Assembly: GCA_020073245.1 (NCBI GenBank)
Contig: JAIQFQ010000002.1
Span: forward strand, 124,001-188,000
From: Terriglobia bacterium
GTDB lineage: Bacteria; Acidobacteriota; Thermoanaerobaculia; Thermoanaerobaculales; Thermoanaerobaculaceae
DNA length: 64,000 nt
Reading direction: 5' to 3'
Shown: piece by piece, positions 23,993 to 34,403 of the stretch
How positions within the stretch are numbered: position 1 is the first letter of the stretch
How the letters are laid out: every line of letters starts with the position of its first letter
Notes under the pieces: model-generated
Databases searched by the model: none
What the model was told of the DNA's origin: nothing
What the model saw: only the letters and a program-made list of their open reading frames with translations
Program-made: the position numbers and the translations under genes

Positions 23993-24510
23993 GGAGGGCC
24001 GCGATGAGACTACGGACAATGGGTCGCCGTGGCGAGCGTGGCCTCACCCTCATCGAGGTGCTGGTTTCGTTCTTCATCCTCTTCGTGGTGACGCTCGCGG
24101 TGCTCCAGCTCCTCTCGATGGCGTACCTGGTCAACCTGGGTGCGCTGACCCGGACCGAGTTGACCTACAAGGCGCAGCAGGTCGTCGAGATGATCCGGCT
24201 CCAGAGGTATCGCTTCGGCGGGCTGCTGGAGACGCCATCAGCCTTGGAGCTCAACTGTTGCCCGGTCGGAATCAACTCATCAATGACGATTGCGAACGGG
24301 GATTCCGCCTATGTCAGCAACAACTGCGATCAGTTCTGGGGCCCGGCGCGCGCCAATTTGATCGATGCCAGCGCGCGTTATAGCCTCAACTACACGATCG
24401 ACGTCAGCAGCTCGGTCACGGTGCGAGCCATACCGCTGACCACGGGTGCCAACCAGTACCTCGGTCCTGCGGCCGGCAAGGTGGTGGTCTATGTCGCGCA
24501 GCTGCACTAA
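23989..24510 (+). CDS. type IV minor pilin, PilV type
   Basis: This 173-residue prepilin has a positively charged leader (GRRGERG) cleaved before LTLIEVLVSFFILFVVTLAVLQ. That segment contains the conserved glutamate at position 5 of the mature protein. The rest is a small globular domain with three cysteines. It overlaps the previous gene by 4 bp (ATGA) and is in the PilV position of the FimU-PilV-PilW-PilX-PilY1 operon that primes pilus assembly. Two in-frame ATGs near the start are possible. Confidence 0.8.
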   Translation: MRRAAMRLRTMGRRGERGLTLIEVLVSFFILFVVTLAVLQLLSMAYLVNLGALTRTELTYKAQQVVEMIRLQRYRFGGLLETPSALELNCCPVGINSSMTIANGDSAYVSNNCDQFWGPARANLIDASARYSLNYTIDVSSSVTVRAIPLTTGANQYLGPAAGKVVVYVAQLH

Positions 24511-25831
24511 GGGGTTCGCCCCGGGGTTCACCCTGGTGGAGGTGCTGGTCGTCGTGGCCACCCTCGGGATGATCCTCTGGATGGTCGGCCAGCTCCTCTT
24601 CCCCATGCGGCAGGCGGCAGAACGCCAGCGGCTCCAGGTCGAGTCCAGGCAGGCCGCCCGCAGCGCGGCCGACTACCTGAACTTCGCGCTCCGCGGCGCC
24701 ACCGACATGAACCGGGCAGCGACGCCGATGCGGAACCCGGCGCTGATCCTGACGTTCGTCTGGCAGGGCGACGGAACCGGCCTGGGGACGAACCCAACCT
24801 GCGACGGCACCGCGGGCGTGGCGGGGTGCGTCCAGACCTCGTGGAACAACGTCCCCGACAACGGCGGCAACCCGACCCTGGCGACACCCGGCTCGGACAT
24901 CATCACGGTGGGTCGGGCGGCCTCGGTGGTGAGCTCGGCGAGCCTCACCTTTGCGGGGGGCATGGACAACCACGCGGACAGCAGCCAGGCAACCTATTGG
25001 AAGTTCGATCAGGGTTGCATGGACGACGCCAAGAACGCCCAGGCGTTCTGGAGCCTGACCGGGCGGCCCGATCCGCCGACAGCCGCGGACAAGAGCCTGC
25101 CTCTGGTGCTCGTGGACAGCGTCGGGAACTGGGCCTTCTACCAGATCACCGACTATCAGGACGGCCAGAACAACGCCTCGTGCACGAGCCCTTCGCCCAC
25201 CCTCTGCTACGACACCACGTCCGCGCAAGCCGTGCCGTGCATGGCCGTGATCGCGCACCCTGGCGCCACGGCGTACAACGCTCCGGGGGGGTTGCGGACG
25301 CTCACCCCGACGATGTACCTCTACGCCGGCGTCCACTACGCGGCGTTCCGCGTGTGCAACGGCTGGCTCGAGCAGAAGGACGGGATCTTCGATCCTGCGA
25401 CCGACACCAACTGCCCTGTATTGGCGCCTGGTGCCGAGTTCCCGGCGTACACGACCAAGGACAAGTGGTCGCCGCTCCTCCCCAATGTGGAGGACCTGCA
25501 ATTCGCGTACATCTTCACCGACGGCACCGTGTGGAACAGCCCGGCAGGCACGTTGAGCGCCGCGACGGGGGGGGTGAGTCCGCCCGTCGCAGGCGTGCCC
25601 GTGGCGGTGGCGGGCGCGAATCCCCCTAGGTTCGACGTCCTTCACGTCATCGGGGTGCGGGTGACCGTCACGGCGCGTTCCTCCACACCGGTCATCATCG
25701 GCGGCGGAAAGATCGCTGAGCCGCAGCCTGTGGCGGAGGACCACGACCCGGGGCTCGTCCTCAGGGACACTTACTACCGCGCCCAGATCTCGTCGGTCGC
25801 GATGTTGCGCAACCGGGCGTCGGGGTATTAG
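24491..25831 (+). CDS. type IV minor pilin, PilW type
   Basis: This 446-residue prepilin starts 20 bp inside the end of the PilV gene, giving MSRSCTKGFAPG and then the cleaved segment FTLVEVLVVVATLGMILWMV. The long C-terminal domain has several cysteines and a late segment 'VEDLQFAYIFTDGTVWNS', seen in PilW proteins where the internal peptide contacts other minor pilins. In PilW-type proteins this subunit sits in the pilus tip complex with PilV, PilX and PilY1. Sequence outside the N-terminus is poorly conserved, so the assignment rests on order and length. Confidence 0.78.
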   Translation: MSRSCTKGFAPGFTLVEVLVVVATLGMILWMVGQLLFPMRQAAERQRLQVESRQAARSAADYLNFALRGATDMNRAATPMRNPALILTFVWQGDGTGLGTNPTCDGTAGVAGCVQTSWNNVPDNGGNPTLATPGSDIITVGRAASVVSSASLTFAGGMDNHADSSQATYWKFDQGCMDDAKNAQAFWSLTGRPDPPTAADKSLPLVLVDSVGNWAFYQITDYQDGQNNASCTSPSPTLCYDTTSAQAVPCMAVIAHPGATAYNAPGGLRTLTPTMYLYAGVHYAAFRVCNGWLEQKDGIFDPATDTNCPVLAPGAEFPAYTTKDKWSPLLPNVEDLQFAYIFTDGTVWNSPAGTLSAATGGVSPPVAGVPVAVAGANPPRFDVLHVIGVRVTVTARSSTPVIIGGGKIAEPQPVAEDHDPGLVLRDTYYRAQISSVAMLRNRASGY

Positions 25832-25833
25832 GC

Positions 25834-26574
25834 ATGGCCGGGGAAGGGAACGATCGCATGAGGCGGAGAGAGCGCGGCGTGGCACTCGTGATGGTGATCC
25901 TCGTCCTGTTGATCCTCACGGTGCTGGGGATCACGGCCGTGATGATGATGACCCAGGAGGACAAGATCTCGTCGCGCCAGGAACTGCAGAAGGCCGCGTT
26001 CTATGCGGCCGAGGCCGGCATGCGGCGCGGCGAGGTGATTCTGCAGAACACCCCGTACACCAACACGAACCTGAACACCTTCCTGCTGCACGTCCCGGTC
26101 GTGGACTGCCCTGCGACCACGCCGCCGAAGCCAGTACACCCGCCGGCGAGTCTGCCGGCGCAGTGGGACCTCGCGCACCTCGGGACCTACCTCATGGCGT
26201 CCGTTACCGACACCACGGAGCTCTCGAACCAGGAAGTGACCGAGAGGGTGGTGGTGGGGGAGCTCCCGTTCACCAAGGTCCGAGCCTACTACAGCCTGTA
26301 CGTGCGCAACAACCCCGAGGACGTTCAGGCCGGCACGATAATCCCGAGCCCGACGGACAACCGCGACACGAAGATGCGGTTGCTGGCAGTCGGTTTCATT
26401 ACCGACGTCAACGGTGTCGACACTGCGACGGGGGCAGCCAACGTCCTCGCGGTGAAGATCCAGGAAGAGGAACTCAACTGGGGCGGGGCCCCCACAGCAG
26501 GGGGATCTCTCCAGAAGGAACTGAATGCCGGCGGGACGAGCTCGAGTTTCTGGACCGGCGGCACCGGTACTTGA
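25834..26574 (+). CDS. type IV minor pilin, PilX type
   Basis: This 246-residue protein has the PilX N-terminus: [24 protein letters not shown], lacking the usual Phe, then [21 protein letters not shown]. The 'AFYAAEAG' segment is the hallmark of PilX/GspK-like minor pilins. The C-terminus is Gly/Ser/Thr-rich. It begins 2 bp after the pilW stop and is followed 61 bp later by the PilY1 gene. Confidence 0.8.
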   Translation: MAGEGNDRMRRRERGVALVMVILVLLILTVLGITAVMMMTQEDKISSRQELQKAAFYAAEAGMRRGEVILQNTPYTNTNLNTFLLHVPVVDCPATTPPKPVHPPASLPAQWDLAHLGTYLMASVTDTTELSNQEVTERVVVGELPFTKVRAYYSLYVRNNPEDVQAGTIIPSPTDNRDTKMRLLAVGFITDVNGVDTATGAANVLAVKIQEEELNWGGAPTAGGSLQKELNAGGTSSSFWTGGTGT

Positions 26575-26635
26575 TCGCGGTTATTTGCAGAGGATTTGCG
26601 GAGACGGTCAGAGCAATTGCAGCGCGGAGGTTGAC

Positions 26636-29600
26636 ATGACAAGGGCAAGGGTCACGCTGGTGCGGACGTGCACGTTGGCCGTGATGCTGGCAGTGATGCT
26701 GGCGGCTTCGGGTCAGGCGCAGCCCAAGCCAAACCCCGGCAATGAAGGCTATGACCTCATGCAGCAGATCACCTTCCAGCAGCCCAAGGCCAACATGCTG
26801 CTCGTCCTCGACGTCAGCTACTCGATGTCCTGGGATTACAAGGGCAACCACCTCAACATCCCGGACACGGGCAACATGTACGGCATCGTTCGGAACGGCG
26901 CGGACGTCACCGGCAGCAACCCGCTGATCAGCTGGGTGGGCAAACCGGGCGTCTGCACGACCCCGACGCCGACCCCGACGCCCACCGAGACCCCGATGGC
27001 GACCGCGACCCCCACGGCGACTCCGACCGCGACCCCGACCGCAACGGTCACCCCGACCGTAACTCCGACCCACACCTCGACGGTGACCCCAACCGCGACC
27101 CCGACCGAGACGCCCACGCCGACGCCGACGGTGACGGAAACGGTCACACCGACGCCGACGATCACACCGACGCCGACGATCACGCGGACGCCGACAGCCA
27201 CACCGACCCGCACGGCCACCCGAACGCCGAGGCCGACGAGGACGCCCACGCCCACACGGACGGTCACGCCGACTCCGACGATCACGCCGACTCCGACGAT
27301 CACGTCGACGCCGACGATGACGCCGACGGTCACGGCGACCTTCACGCGGACGAACACGCCGACGATCACACCGACCCCGACGCGGACGCTGACGCCGACG
27401 ATCACGCCGACGCCGACGCGGACGCTGACGCCGACGCTCACACCGACAGTCACGCAGACGCCGACGAGGACCTTCACGCCGACGATCACGCCGACGCCAA
27501 CGAAGACTCAGACGCCGACGATCACGCGGACGCCGACAAACACGCCGCCCAACACACCCACCAATACGCCGAGGCCCACGAGGACGCCGACGCCGACGCC
27601 GACGGTCACGCTGACGCCGACGATCACACCGACGCCGCCGCCGACGAATACGCCGACGCCAACGTCACCCCCGACAAACACGCCGACGAGAACGGCGACG
27701 AGAACGGCGACGAAGACGCCGACGAGAACGGCGACCGCGACCCAGACGTCCACGCCGACGCCGACGGTTCCCCCGACCGCCACCTCCACGCCGACGAGTC
27801 CCCCGACGGCGACCCCGTCGAAGACGCCGACGATGACGCCGACGATGACGCCGACGAAGACCCCGACGAAGACGCCAACCTCGACGCCTTCAGGCCCGGG
27901 CTACTCGCTGTTCCCGGCCGGCGTGCTCCTGGCGCAAACCGGCAACGACGGGAGCAACTTGTGCAACGAGTGGGTCTACACGTTGGTGGTGGAGCAGGAC
28001 TACCCGAGTCGCATGGCGGTCGTCAAGAACGTGCTCGGGAACACGGTGGACATCATCACGCCGTGGAACCCGCCGCTGCCGTGGCCCGCCGTCAGCAACC
28101 CCAACTGGAGTGCGGCCACGGGTGCGACCGTGACAGGGCCCCAGTTGGTCGAGATGTCGCCGACTGACACCGGCGCCGCACACTGGCAGCACTGGTACAC
28201 CTGGACGATCAGCTGGCTCAATCCGGTGACGGACCCGGGTCCGCCGTTCGACCTGTACTACATCAACGCCCCGAGTTCCCCGGTGAAGCTGCAGAACTCG
28301 GTGCTCTCCGACGGGACGGTCGATCAGACCCAGCAGTTCAAGTTCCGGACGGACGAGTCGAACCCCGCAGCGGCGACGTACAACGCGGCTCTGATCTTCA
28401 CCGACCAGACGAGCACGCAGCCGTTCGTGGGCTCGAACGCGAACGATGCAGTGCGTCAGCAGCACCTGGACGTTGTCGGCCAGAACAGCACTCTCGTGAA
28501 CTGGGGTCTGGAGATCTTCTCCACCGGGATCGACTACGTTGCCTGCAATCCTCCTCAGATCGACTGCACGAACCCGACCGGCCACTCCGCGGTGCAGGTG
28601 GGTATCGTGGCCCCCATCGACACGACAGACAAGGGTGATGTCTCGACGATCGAGACGGCGATGGGCCTGATCTCCGGCGGCGGCCAGAACGTCTTCGGCA
28701 GCACGCCCACCAAGAAGGCCCTCGAATTCGGCACCACGCTGCTGCAGGCCACGGCGGTGGGAACCTCCGCGCTTCTCGGCAACCCGCTCACGGACGAGAT
28801 CTACACCTCGGGCAACTGCGACGCCGATTGCAGGCAGGCTCACACCTTCACCCTGCCCGTTGATCCCAAGCTCGACTGCAACCGCACCTACACGATGATC
28901 CTCGTGACCGACGGTCTCTCCAACTACGGCAACCCGGGTGGATGCCAGACGGCGGGCACCGCCGGTTCCCCGACCTGGGGCAACTGGATCGACCCCTGCT
29001 ATTCGACGCACAGTGGCTGTAGCTGCGACAACACGGCCCAATACGGGACCTACAGCGGCGGCCCCGGGTGCCCCGACGGCGGTGACCCGACGTATCTCGA
29101 CAGTGCGGGGCTCTCCTACGTCTGTCCGGGCGACTACCAGCACTTCGCGGCCGGCTCCGCGGAGAACGCCTGGTTCGCCACGGTGACCGACCCCTTGACC
29201 CTTCTGCCGAAGTCCCTGAACGTCCGCACCTGGGTGATCGGCGTCAGCCCGGACGTCGGCCCGTGCGAGCTCAACGCCACCGCCTACCACGGCCGCACGG
29301 ACGCGTCGTCACCCAACGGCGATCTCGGGTTCGTGACGGACAACGACCCCTTCCTGCCGCACAGCACGGATCCGCTACCGCCGTGGGACACCAGCTATGA
29401 CGGTCCGAGGGCCCCCGGGGACTGCCCCTGGGTGCACCCCAGCGTGCCCGGCAGGGATCACCTCAAGTACGGTGACGGCAACTACGCCTTCTTCGCCGGC
29501 TCGGCGACGGCGCTGTATGACGCGCTGAAGAACCTGCTGGGAGCGTACGGAGCCGGCAACTACACGACCTCGGCGCCGTCGATCGCCAACACGACGACGC

Positions 29601-31756
29601 TGACCAACGTTGGCTTCATCACGACGGCGGAGTACCCCGGCTGGTACGGGCACATGTACGCCTACGACCTGACGAGGCCGATCATTTGCAACAGCGACTC
29701 CGATTGCCCGACCGCGGCCAACGGGGTCGGACGGTGCGACACCATCGCCGGGACGACGGACTACCAGAAGTGCAAGCCCCCTGACACCTACCATCTCCTG
29801 TGGGATGCCGGCGAGGTTGTGAGCGCGTTCACGTCGCTCGGGGCCTCCAAGACCGTGAACAATGGGCTGCCGCGCAAGATCTACACGTGGGACCCGAGCC
29901 CGAGCAAGCTGAGTACCCTCGACCCGACCCAGATCCTGGTGCCGATCGAGGCCTCCAACGCGACATTACTCAGCACGATCTGCAGTTGCGGCATCACCTC
30001 ACAGGTCGTCGACTTCATGCGGGGCAACGATGGGAACGGCAACGCGAGGCGCTGGGCCCTCGGGTCGATCGTCAACTCGACGCCGGGGATCATCGGCCCA
30101 CCGCTGACGTGGAAGCAGTTCGCAGTGCATCCGGCGTTTGAGACGAAGTACCTGAACCGCGCCACCGTGGCCTGGGCAGGGTCCTCCGACGGCGCCATCC
30201 ACGCCTTCGACATCAACGACGGTGCGGAGTTGGTGGCCCTCATTCCGCCCGACAAGCTCGACCTCCAGGTGAGGCTGTACAACAACTTCGTCAACGGGAT
30301 CACGAATCCTTCCGATGCCTCTCCAATGGGGGAGCCGACCCTGCCGCAGGACCACCTGTACGGGACCGCCAACTCGCCGAGGTTCGCCGACATCGCCGAT
30401 CCAGCCGCGTCGGACGGTACCGGCTATCGGACCGTGCTGGTCGTAGGGGAAGGGCCCGGTGGCACCGGCCTCCACGCCTTCGACGTCACGCATCCGACGG
30501 GCCCCAGGACGTATGCGGACGGGACGACGTACGCCGGCGACCCAGAGTTCGCCTACGCCAACAACGGCACCTGCACGGGCGCCACGCCCTCGACGGACGA
30601 GGCTGTCTGCTCGCCGGTGCTGCCGCTCTGGAGCCTGACGAAGGACGGCAAGGCCGGAACCTCGGTGCTCTCCGACCTCGGCAACACGTGGAGTATCCCG
30701 GCGGTCGGAGGCGAGTCGGGAGGGGCGACCTGGGAGTTGGTCCTCGGCAACGGCTACGTCAACTACGAACCGGCCACGAGCTCCACGGCGGACCCGCGGC
30801 CGCACTACCTGCGCCTCGACCCGCTGACAGGCGGCGTCCGTGGCAACAACACCCTGTCCAACTTCACGACCGACCAGCCGATGGGGGGCCCCTGGCTCCG
30901 CAACCAGACGTTTGCGGACTCCTCGGTCTGGAGCACCGTCGCAGGCTTCTTCCAGCCGGACAACGACGTCAACCAGGGCGTCCAACTCGACCTGCAAGGG
31001 CACGTCTGGCTGCTGCCCCGCCCCAGCTTGGCCTCGACCACCTGGTCGGCACCAGTGGCGATGCCGGACGCCGACTCGATTATCGCCGGCGATCCTCTCT
31101 ACTACGCGGCCGCGGTCGCATCCTTCCCGTCGCTGTCGCCGAGCTACAACCTCTACGCGTTCTCCTCGGGCACGTTCTACGAGAAGAGCGCGTTCGTTAT
31201 GGGGGCGAACGTCGGAATCGACTCGACTCCTCCCGCACCTCCCAACTTCATTCCGGGCCTGTTCCTCGCGACCAGAACCAATGAAGCAGTGCCGCAGACG
31301 GTGATCCGGAAGATCAACATCCGCGACATCCCGGTCACCGAGACCATCACGAACCCCGACGGCACGACCTCGACGAGCACTCACAACCTCGGGCACCGCA
31401 CACAGGCGACCGCTCCGCCGACCATCTTCGTGCCGAACCCCGGCACGCAGGGCCTTGTCGCCGTCATATTCCTCCTCTTCGACCCTGACGCGAGCTGCGC
31501 GGGCAGATCCTACGTGGTGATGGTGACCTTCAACCCAACCGCGCTCTCGGCCTCAGGCATCCAGTGGTCGCTCAGAGTGGCCTATGCCGGTGAGGGTGCT
31601 GCGTCCGGAATGGCGATCGCAGGCACGATGCCGGTGGTTGCCAAGTCGTACGCGGGCACCGGAGGCAAAGGGTACTTCTACCTCGTCGAGGGTCTGCCGA
31701 TCTCGGGCGCGGGGGGCGCCGGCGCCCCGATCTCTTGGTGGGCCGAGTTGCAGTAG
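26636..31756 (+). CDS. pilY1: PilY1-like pilus tip adhesin with split VWA domain
   Basis: This 1706-residue secreted protein starts at an ATG with GGAGG 6 nt upstream. It has a signal peptide (residues 1-30, ending SGQAQ). A VWA metal site DVSYS lies at 59-63, followed by a Thr/Pro repeat from about 109 to 419. VWA sequence then resumes ('[11 protein letters not shown]' near 458, 'ILVTDG' near 757). The C-terminal ~700 residues are a PilY1 beta-propeller, with [16 protein letters not shown] and later '[23 protein letters not shown]'. PilY1 helps extension, twitching and surface sensing at the pilus tip. The repeat sitting inside VWA is unusual. Confidence 0.88.
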   Translation: MTRARVTLVRTCTLAVMLAVMLAASGQAQPKPNPGNEGYDLMQQITFQQPKANMLLVLDVSYSMSWDYKGNHLNIPDTGNMYGIVRNGADVTGSNPLISWVGKPGVCTTPTPTPTPTETPMATATPTATPTATPTATVTPTVTPTHTSTVTPTATPTETPTPTPTVTETVTPTPTITPTPTITRTPTATPTRTATRTPRPTRTPTPTRTVTPTPTITPTPTITSTPTMTPTVTATFTRTNTPTITPTPTRTLTPTITPTPTRTLTPTLTPTVTQTPTRTFTPTITPTPTKTQTPTITRTPTNTPPNTPTNTPRPTRTPTPTPTVTLTPTITPTPPPTNTPTPTSPPTNTPTRTATRTATKTPTRTATATQTSTPTPTVPPTATSTPTSPPTATPSKTPTMTPTMTPTKTPTKTPTSTPSGPGYSLFPAGVLLAQTGNDGSNLCNEWVYTLVVEQDYPSRMAVVKNVLGNTVDIITPWNPPLPWPAVSNPNWSAATGATVTGPQLVEMSPTDTGAAHWQHWYTWTISWLNPVTDPGPPFDLYYINAPSSPVKLQNSVLSDGTVDQTQQFKFRTDESNPAAATYNAALIFTDQTSTQPFVGSNANDAVRQQHLDVVGQNSTLVNWGLEIFSTGIDYVACNPPQIDCTNPTGHSAVQVGIVAPIDTTDKGDVSTIETAMGLISGGGQNVFGSTPTKKALEFGTTLLQATAVGTSALLGNPLTDEIYTSGNCDADCRQAHTFTLPVDPKLDCNRTYTMILVTDGLSNYGNPGGCQTAGTAGSPTWGNWIDPCYSTHSGCSCDNTAQYGTYSGGPGCPDGGDPTYLDSAGLSYVCPGDYQHFAAGSAENAWFATVTDPLTLLPKSLNVRTWVIGVSPDVGPCELNATAYHGRTDASSPNGDLGFVTDNDPFLPHSTDPLPPWDTSYDGPRAPGDCPWVHPSVPGRDHLKYGDGNYAFFAGSATALYDALKNLLGAYGAGNYTTSAPSIANTTTLTNVGFITTAEYPGWYGHMYAYDLTRPIICNSDSDCPTAANGVGRCDTIAGTTDYQKCKPPDTYHLLWDAGEVVSAFTSLGASKTVNNGLPRKIYTWDPSPSKLSTLDPTQILVPIEASNATLLSTICSCGITSQVVDFMRGNDGNGNARRWALGSIVNSTPGIIGPPLTWKQFAVHPAFETKYLNRATVAWAGSSDGAIHAFDINDGAELVALIPPDKLDLQVRLYNNFVNGITNPSDASPMGEPTLPQDHLYGTANSPRFADIADPAASDGTGYRTVLVVGEGPGGTGLHAFDVTHPTGPRTYADGTTYAGDPEFAYANNGTCTGATPSTDEAVCSPVLPLWSLTKDGKAGTSVLSDLGNTWSIPAVGGESGGATWELVLGNGYVNYEPATSSTADPRPHYLRLDPLTGGVRGNNTLSNFTTDQPMGGPWLRNQTFADSSVWSTVAGFFQPDNDVNQGVQLDLQGHVWLLPRPSLASTTWSAPVAMPDADSIIAGDPLYYAAAVASFPSLSPSYNLYAFSSGTFYEKSAFVMGANVGIDSTPPAPPNFIPGLFLATRTNEAVPQTVIRKINIRDIPVTETITNPDGTTSTSTHNLGHRTQATAPPTIFVPNPGTQGLVAVIFLLFDPDASCAGRSYVVMVTFNPTALSASGIQWSLRVAYAGEGAASGMAIAGTMPVVAKSYAGTGGKGYFYLVEGLPISGAGGAGAPISWWAELQ
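26959..27890 (+). repeat. Thr-Pro coding tandem repeat
   Basis: About 930 bp of short tandem units built on CCGACG/CGACGCC and ATCACGCCGACG encode Thr-Pro dipeptides with Ile, Val, Arg, Ala and Glu variations. Periods of 6 and 18-24 bp are visible. The codon mix (ACG/ACC and CCG/CCC) varies, so the array is old enough to have drifted or is kept by protein-level selection. It is likely length-variable between strains. The antisense frames give artefactual Val-Gly-rich open frames. Confidence 0.9.
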
Positions 31757-31780
31757 CCTGATCCGTTCTTGCGGACATGC

Positions 31781-31811
31781 ACCGGGGTGGGCGCGATGCC
31801 CACCCCGGTTT
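31781..31811 (+). terminator. intrinsic terminator of pilus operon
   Basis: ACCGGGGTGGGC (31781-31792), a 5-nt loop and GCCCACCCCGGT (31798-31809) form a perfect 12-bp stem followed by TTTGTC. It lies 25 bp after the PilY1 stop. Confidence 0.75.
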
Positions 31812-32204
31812 GTCATTCCGCCGTTGACCGGAGATGCCGGAACTCCCACGCCGCGCCGGACGCGGAGGCCGTGGCCGACCGCGACCCCCGGGAGACGCGG
31901 TGCTCCGCTCGGTTCGCTGAGGGTGGTGACCGCCCGTCGCCAGTCCCGAACGAGGCGCTCTAACCGATGTCGATCGACAAGCGAGTCCCCGAACGTCCGA
32001 TTGGACGGGCCTGGTGCGTCTTGAGGCGCCGTTGACGTCGGCGGGCCGCGAATTTATGCGGTCTTGATTTCTCGGGCAGTTTAATCGCGGCGCGTCTGGT
32101 CCTTCGGCCAAGCCCGCCTCCGGGAGCCATCTCAGGGAGCGGCCCGCCGCTCCGCCCGGTGTCGGGCGGTCCGGGGACCCAAGGCCAGCGCGGAGGAAAA
32201 GGCG
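31812..32204 (+). other. intergenic leader of porin gene
   Basis: About 390 bp without a gene separates the pilus terminator from the porin. The last 70 bp hold two overlapping hairpins. H1 pairs GGAGCGG (32136-32142) with CCGCTCC (32147-32153). H2 pairs CCGCCCG (32152-32158) with CGGGCGG (32163-32169). They share 32152-32153, so both cannot be fully formed at once. GGAGG (32192-32196) precedes the porin ATG. An AT-rich patch (32050-32090) is the likeliest promoter area, but no consensus -35/-10 pair with good spacing was found. Confidence 0.4.
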
Positions 32205-33815
32205 ATGACCAACACCTTGAAGTTCGTGACGACCCTGACCCTGGCCGCAACGCTGGAGTGGTTCCTGGCGCGGCCTGCCAGCGCGCAGAACAATACGGAT
32301 GGCCCGGAGCATCCGCGCGCCGAGGCCACGAAGGAAGAAACCACCCCGAAGGAGCAGGCACCAGCCGCTGCGCCCCTTACCGAGAGAGAGCGACAACTGC
32401 TCGACCAGATCCGCGACCTCGAGCGCCGGTTGCTGACCCTGGAGTCCAAGGTCGCCGCCACGACCCCGTCGGACAGTGCGGTGTGGGCTTCGTCGTCGCA
32501 AACGCCGGCCGCGCTCGCGGAGTCGGAGGCGGCCAAGCCTCCTGCACCAAAGGCCGCAGACCCGTTTGCGTTCGCCGACTTCACGTGGCTGAACGGCAAC
32601 CCGCGGACCAAGGAGTCGCCGCTCGACAGCAAGGTCCTGACCGGCGAGTTCCGAGCCGACACGAGCTACATCTACGACTTCAACCATCCGCGGGACAACA
32701 CGCTGATCGGGACGTCCGAGAGCGGCCGCACCGGCGAGTTCCAGGTCCAGCAGCTGGGCATCGGCGGAGACTTCCACTACGACAAGGTCCGCGGCAGGCT
32801 CATGACGCAGTTCGGCATGTACTCGACGATGACGCCGCGCAACGACGCGAGCCCCTCGCGTGGTCAGTGGAACCTCGCCGATGCCTACCGCTATATCTCC
32901 GAGGCCTACGGCGGGTACCACGTCGACAAGTGGAACGGCATCAACATCGATGCCGGCATCTTCATGTCGTACGTCGGCCTCTTCAGCTACTACAACTTCG
33001 ACAACTGGGCTTACCAGCCCTCGTACGTCTCGTCGAACACGCCGTGGTTCTTCGACGGCCTGCGCATTCAGATCTTCCCGTCCGACAAGCTCAAGATCGA
33101 GCCGTGGCTCATCAACGGCTGGCAGTCCTACGGCAGGTTCAACAGCAAGCCGGGTCTCGGGTTGCAGGTTCTCTGGCGTCCGAACGGCTCCGTTTCGATT
33201 CTTTCCAACACATACGGGGTCGGCACAGACACGCTCGGCAACGGTTCCCGTACCCGCTGGCACAGCGACGACAGCCTTCAGATCAAGTACCTCGACAGTC
33301 CTACAAGGTTCCTCGACAAGGCAGCGTTCTCGCTGACGGTCGACGCCGGCTGCGAGACCGGCGGTGGGGTCCGCTGCACCGGCGGTACGGCCGCGAAACC
33401 GGCCCAGTACTTCCTGGGTTGGATGGTCTACAACCGCCTCTGGTTCGCGAAGGACGTCTTTGGCCTGACGATCGGTGGAGGGCAGATCACCAACCCCGGC
33501 CGCTATCTCGTGCTCATGCCGCCGGTCAACGGCGCGACGGCCGCCTCCGGAACGCCCTACTTCACCGAGAACCCCGGAGATCAGTTCAAGGCCTGGGATG
33601 CCTCCGTCACGTTCGACTACATGCCCAGCCAGTTCGTGACCTTCCGGTGGGAGTTCGATCACCGCGACGCGAGCGTGCCGTACTTCGCGGGCGTCGGCGG
33701 CGTGACGCCGCCGGGTGGCAATTCAGGCCCGGCCGGCTCGCTGGTGCCGGGTTGGAGCCCGGATCTCCGTAAGGCCGAGACCCGGATGAACATGGCCCTC
33801 CTGGTGAAGCTCTGA
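32205..33815 (+). CDS. outer-membrane porin-like beta-barrel protein
   Basis: This 536-residue protein has a signal peptide (residues 1-28, ending PASAQ). A polar linker is followed by a short coiled coil ('LTERERQLLDQIRDLERRLL', 57-82), as in trimeric porins anchored to peptidoglycan. The C-terminal ~400 residues are amphipathic strands ('FDGLRIQIFPSDKLKIEPWL', 'SVTFDYMPSQFVTFRWEFDH') ending MNMALLVKL. It resembles the BBP2-like outer-membrane barrel family. Its place directly upstream of HPr and kdpFABCDE suggests a link to ion uptake, but the substrate is unknown. Confidence 0.72.
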   Translation: MTNTLKFVTTLTLAATLEWFLARPASAQNNTDGPEHPRAEATKEETTPKEQAPAAAPLTERERQLLDQIRDLERRLLTLESKVAATTPSDSAVWASSSQTPAALAESEAAKPPAPKAADPFAFADFTWLNGNPRTKESPLDSKVLTGEFRADTSYIYDFNHPRDNTLIGTSESGRTGEFQVQQLGIGGDFHYDKVRGRLMTQFGMYSTMTPRNDASPSRGQWNLADAYRYISEAYGGYHVDKWNGINIDAGIFMSYVGLFSYYNFDNWAYQPSYVSSNTPWFFDGLRIQIFPSDKLKIEPWLINGWQSYGRFNSKPGLGLQVLWRPNGSVSILSNTYGVGTDTLGNGSRTRWHSDDSLQIKYLDSPTRFLDKAAFSLTVDAGCETGGGVRCTGGTAAKPAQYFLGWMVYNRLWFAKDVFGLTIGGGQITNPGRYLVLMPPVNGATAASGTPYFTENPGDQFKAWDASVTFDYMPSQFVTFRWEFDHRDASVPYFAGVGGVTPPGGNSGPAGSLVPGWSPDLRKAETRMNMALLVKL

Positions 33816-33882
33816 TGCTACGCGTTGAGGAGCGCGGGGACGGTCTCCGGAGGGCTACAACTCTCGTCGGTGGTGCGGATCG

Positions 33883-34137
33883 ATGTGGGTGGTGAGGGTC
33901 GTCTCGGTGAGGGGGAGCCACGGCCTGCACGCCCGTCCGGCGACGGTGTTCGCGAAGACCGCAAAGAAGTTCGGGTGCAGGGTCACAGTCGTCTCCGATA
34001 ACGGGAGCGCAGACGGTAAGTCCATCGTGGAAATAATGATGTTGGGCATCGCTGGCATGTCGACCGTGACGATCGCGGCGGACGGAGATGACGCGGAGCA
34101 GGCCGTTGCGGCGCTGGCTACGGTAGTTGAGGGGTAG
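33883..34137 (+). CDS. HPr-family phosphocarrier protein
   Basis: This 84-residue protein has the HPr fold signature: active-site histidine H16 in GLHARPA and a regulatory-type serine S47 in GKSIVEIM. The late glycine-rich turn ends in ADGDDAEQAVAALATVVE. HPr passes phosphate from Enzyme I to sugar permeases. Without PTS permeases nearby it may instead be regulatory (NPr-like). It is placed between a porin and kdp. PTS-Ntr proteins are known to control KdpD in other bacteria, so a potassium link is worth noting but is inference. The start is unsure because GTG codons follow at once. Confidence 0.8.
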   Translation: MWVVRVVSVRGSHGLHARPATVFAKTAKKFGCRVTVVSDNGSADGKSIVEIMMLGIAGMSTVTIAADGDDAEQAVAALATVVEG

Positions 34138-34304
34138 CGTGTGCGGCTGGAAGATGCGGCCGGGTGACAGGGCCGTGCCGCGGTGGCGGCTGGCCTCGTA
34201 AGGACGCATCCGGATGCCTTGACACTTCCTTGATGCCGAGCCGGGTCGCGCTTATGCGCTTTTGTCGTCGCCGGTGGTGCGATCGCGACGTTGGGAGGTG
34301 TGAC

Positions 34305-34403
34305 GTGGACGTTCTGATCGTGTTGCTGATGCTCGCGCTCGTCGGAGCGTCGATGTGGCTCGTGGTTGCCGTCGACACCCTGGGAGACGGGAGGGCGAAG
34401 TGA
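34305..34403 (+). CDS. 32-residue membrane peptide upstream of kdpF
   Basis: A GTG with GGGAGG 6 nt upstream opens a 32-residue frame. It has one hydrophobic helix (LIVLLMLALVGASMWLVVAV) followed by a short acidic-basic tail (DTLGDGRAK). Its stop overlaps the kdpF start (GTGA, 34400-34403), so it is translationally coupled to the Kdp operon. It is distinct from KdpF, which follows. I infer a small accessory peptide of the Kdp complex or a regulatory leader peptide. It is too short for family assignment. Confidence 0.6.
   Translation: MDVLIVLLMLALVGASMWLVVAVDTLGDGRAK

Noticed and set aside
26836-27878. Minus-strand Val-Gly-rich frames in the PilY1 repeat region
   Set aside because: They are the reverse strand of the Thr-Pro repeat (ACG/CCG reads as CGT/CGG-type codons). 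There is no start signal and no independent protein signature.
26959-27890. Tandem repeats mistaken for a CRISPR array
   Set aside because: Units are 6 bp and coding (Thr-Pro). There are no regular ~30-bp repeats with unique spacers and no cas genes.
31970-32204. c-di-AMP (ydaO) riboswitch ahead of the porin/kdp locus
   Set aside because: The leader has GC hairpins and a TTAATC, but the conserved core of the c-di-AMP RNA could not be placed. The match is by eye only and too weak.
34219-34258. TTGACA followed by TATGCG as a kdp promoter
   Set aside because: A perfect -35 (TTGACA) exists, but the only -10-like sequence is ~28 bp away. A second TTGATG has a better spacing but poor matches, so no promoter is claimed.
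34164-34403. Longer 79-codon version of the kdp small peptide
   Set aside because: The extra N-terminal part is Arg/Cys-rich with no ribosome site. The GTG at 34305 with GGGAGG gives a clean membrane peptide.
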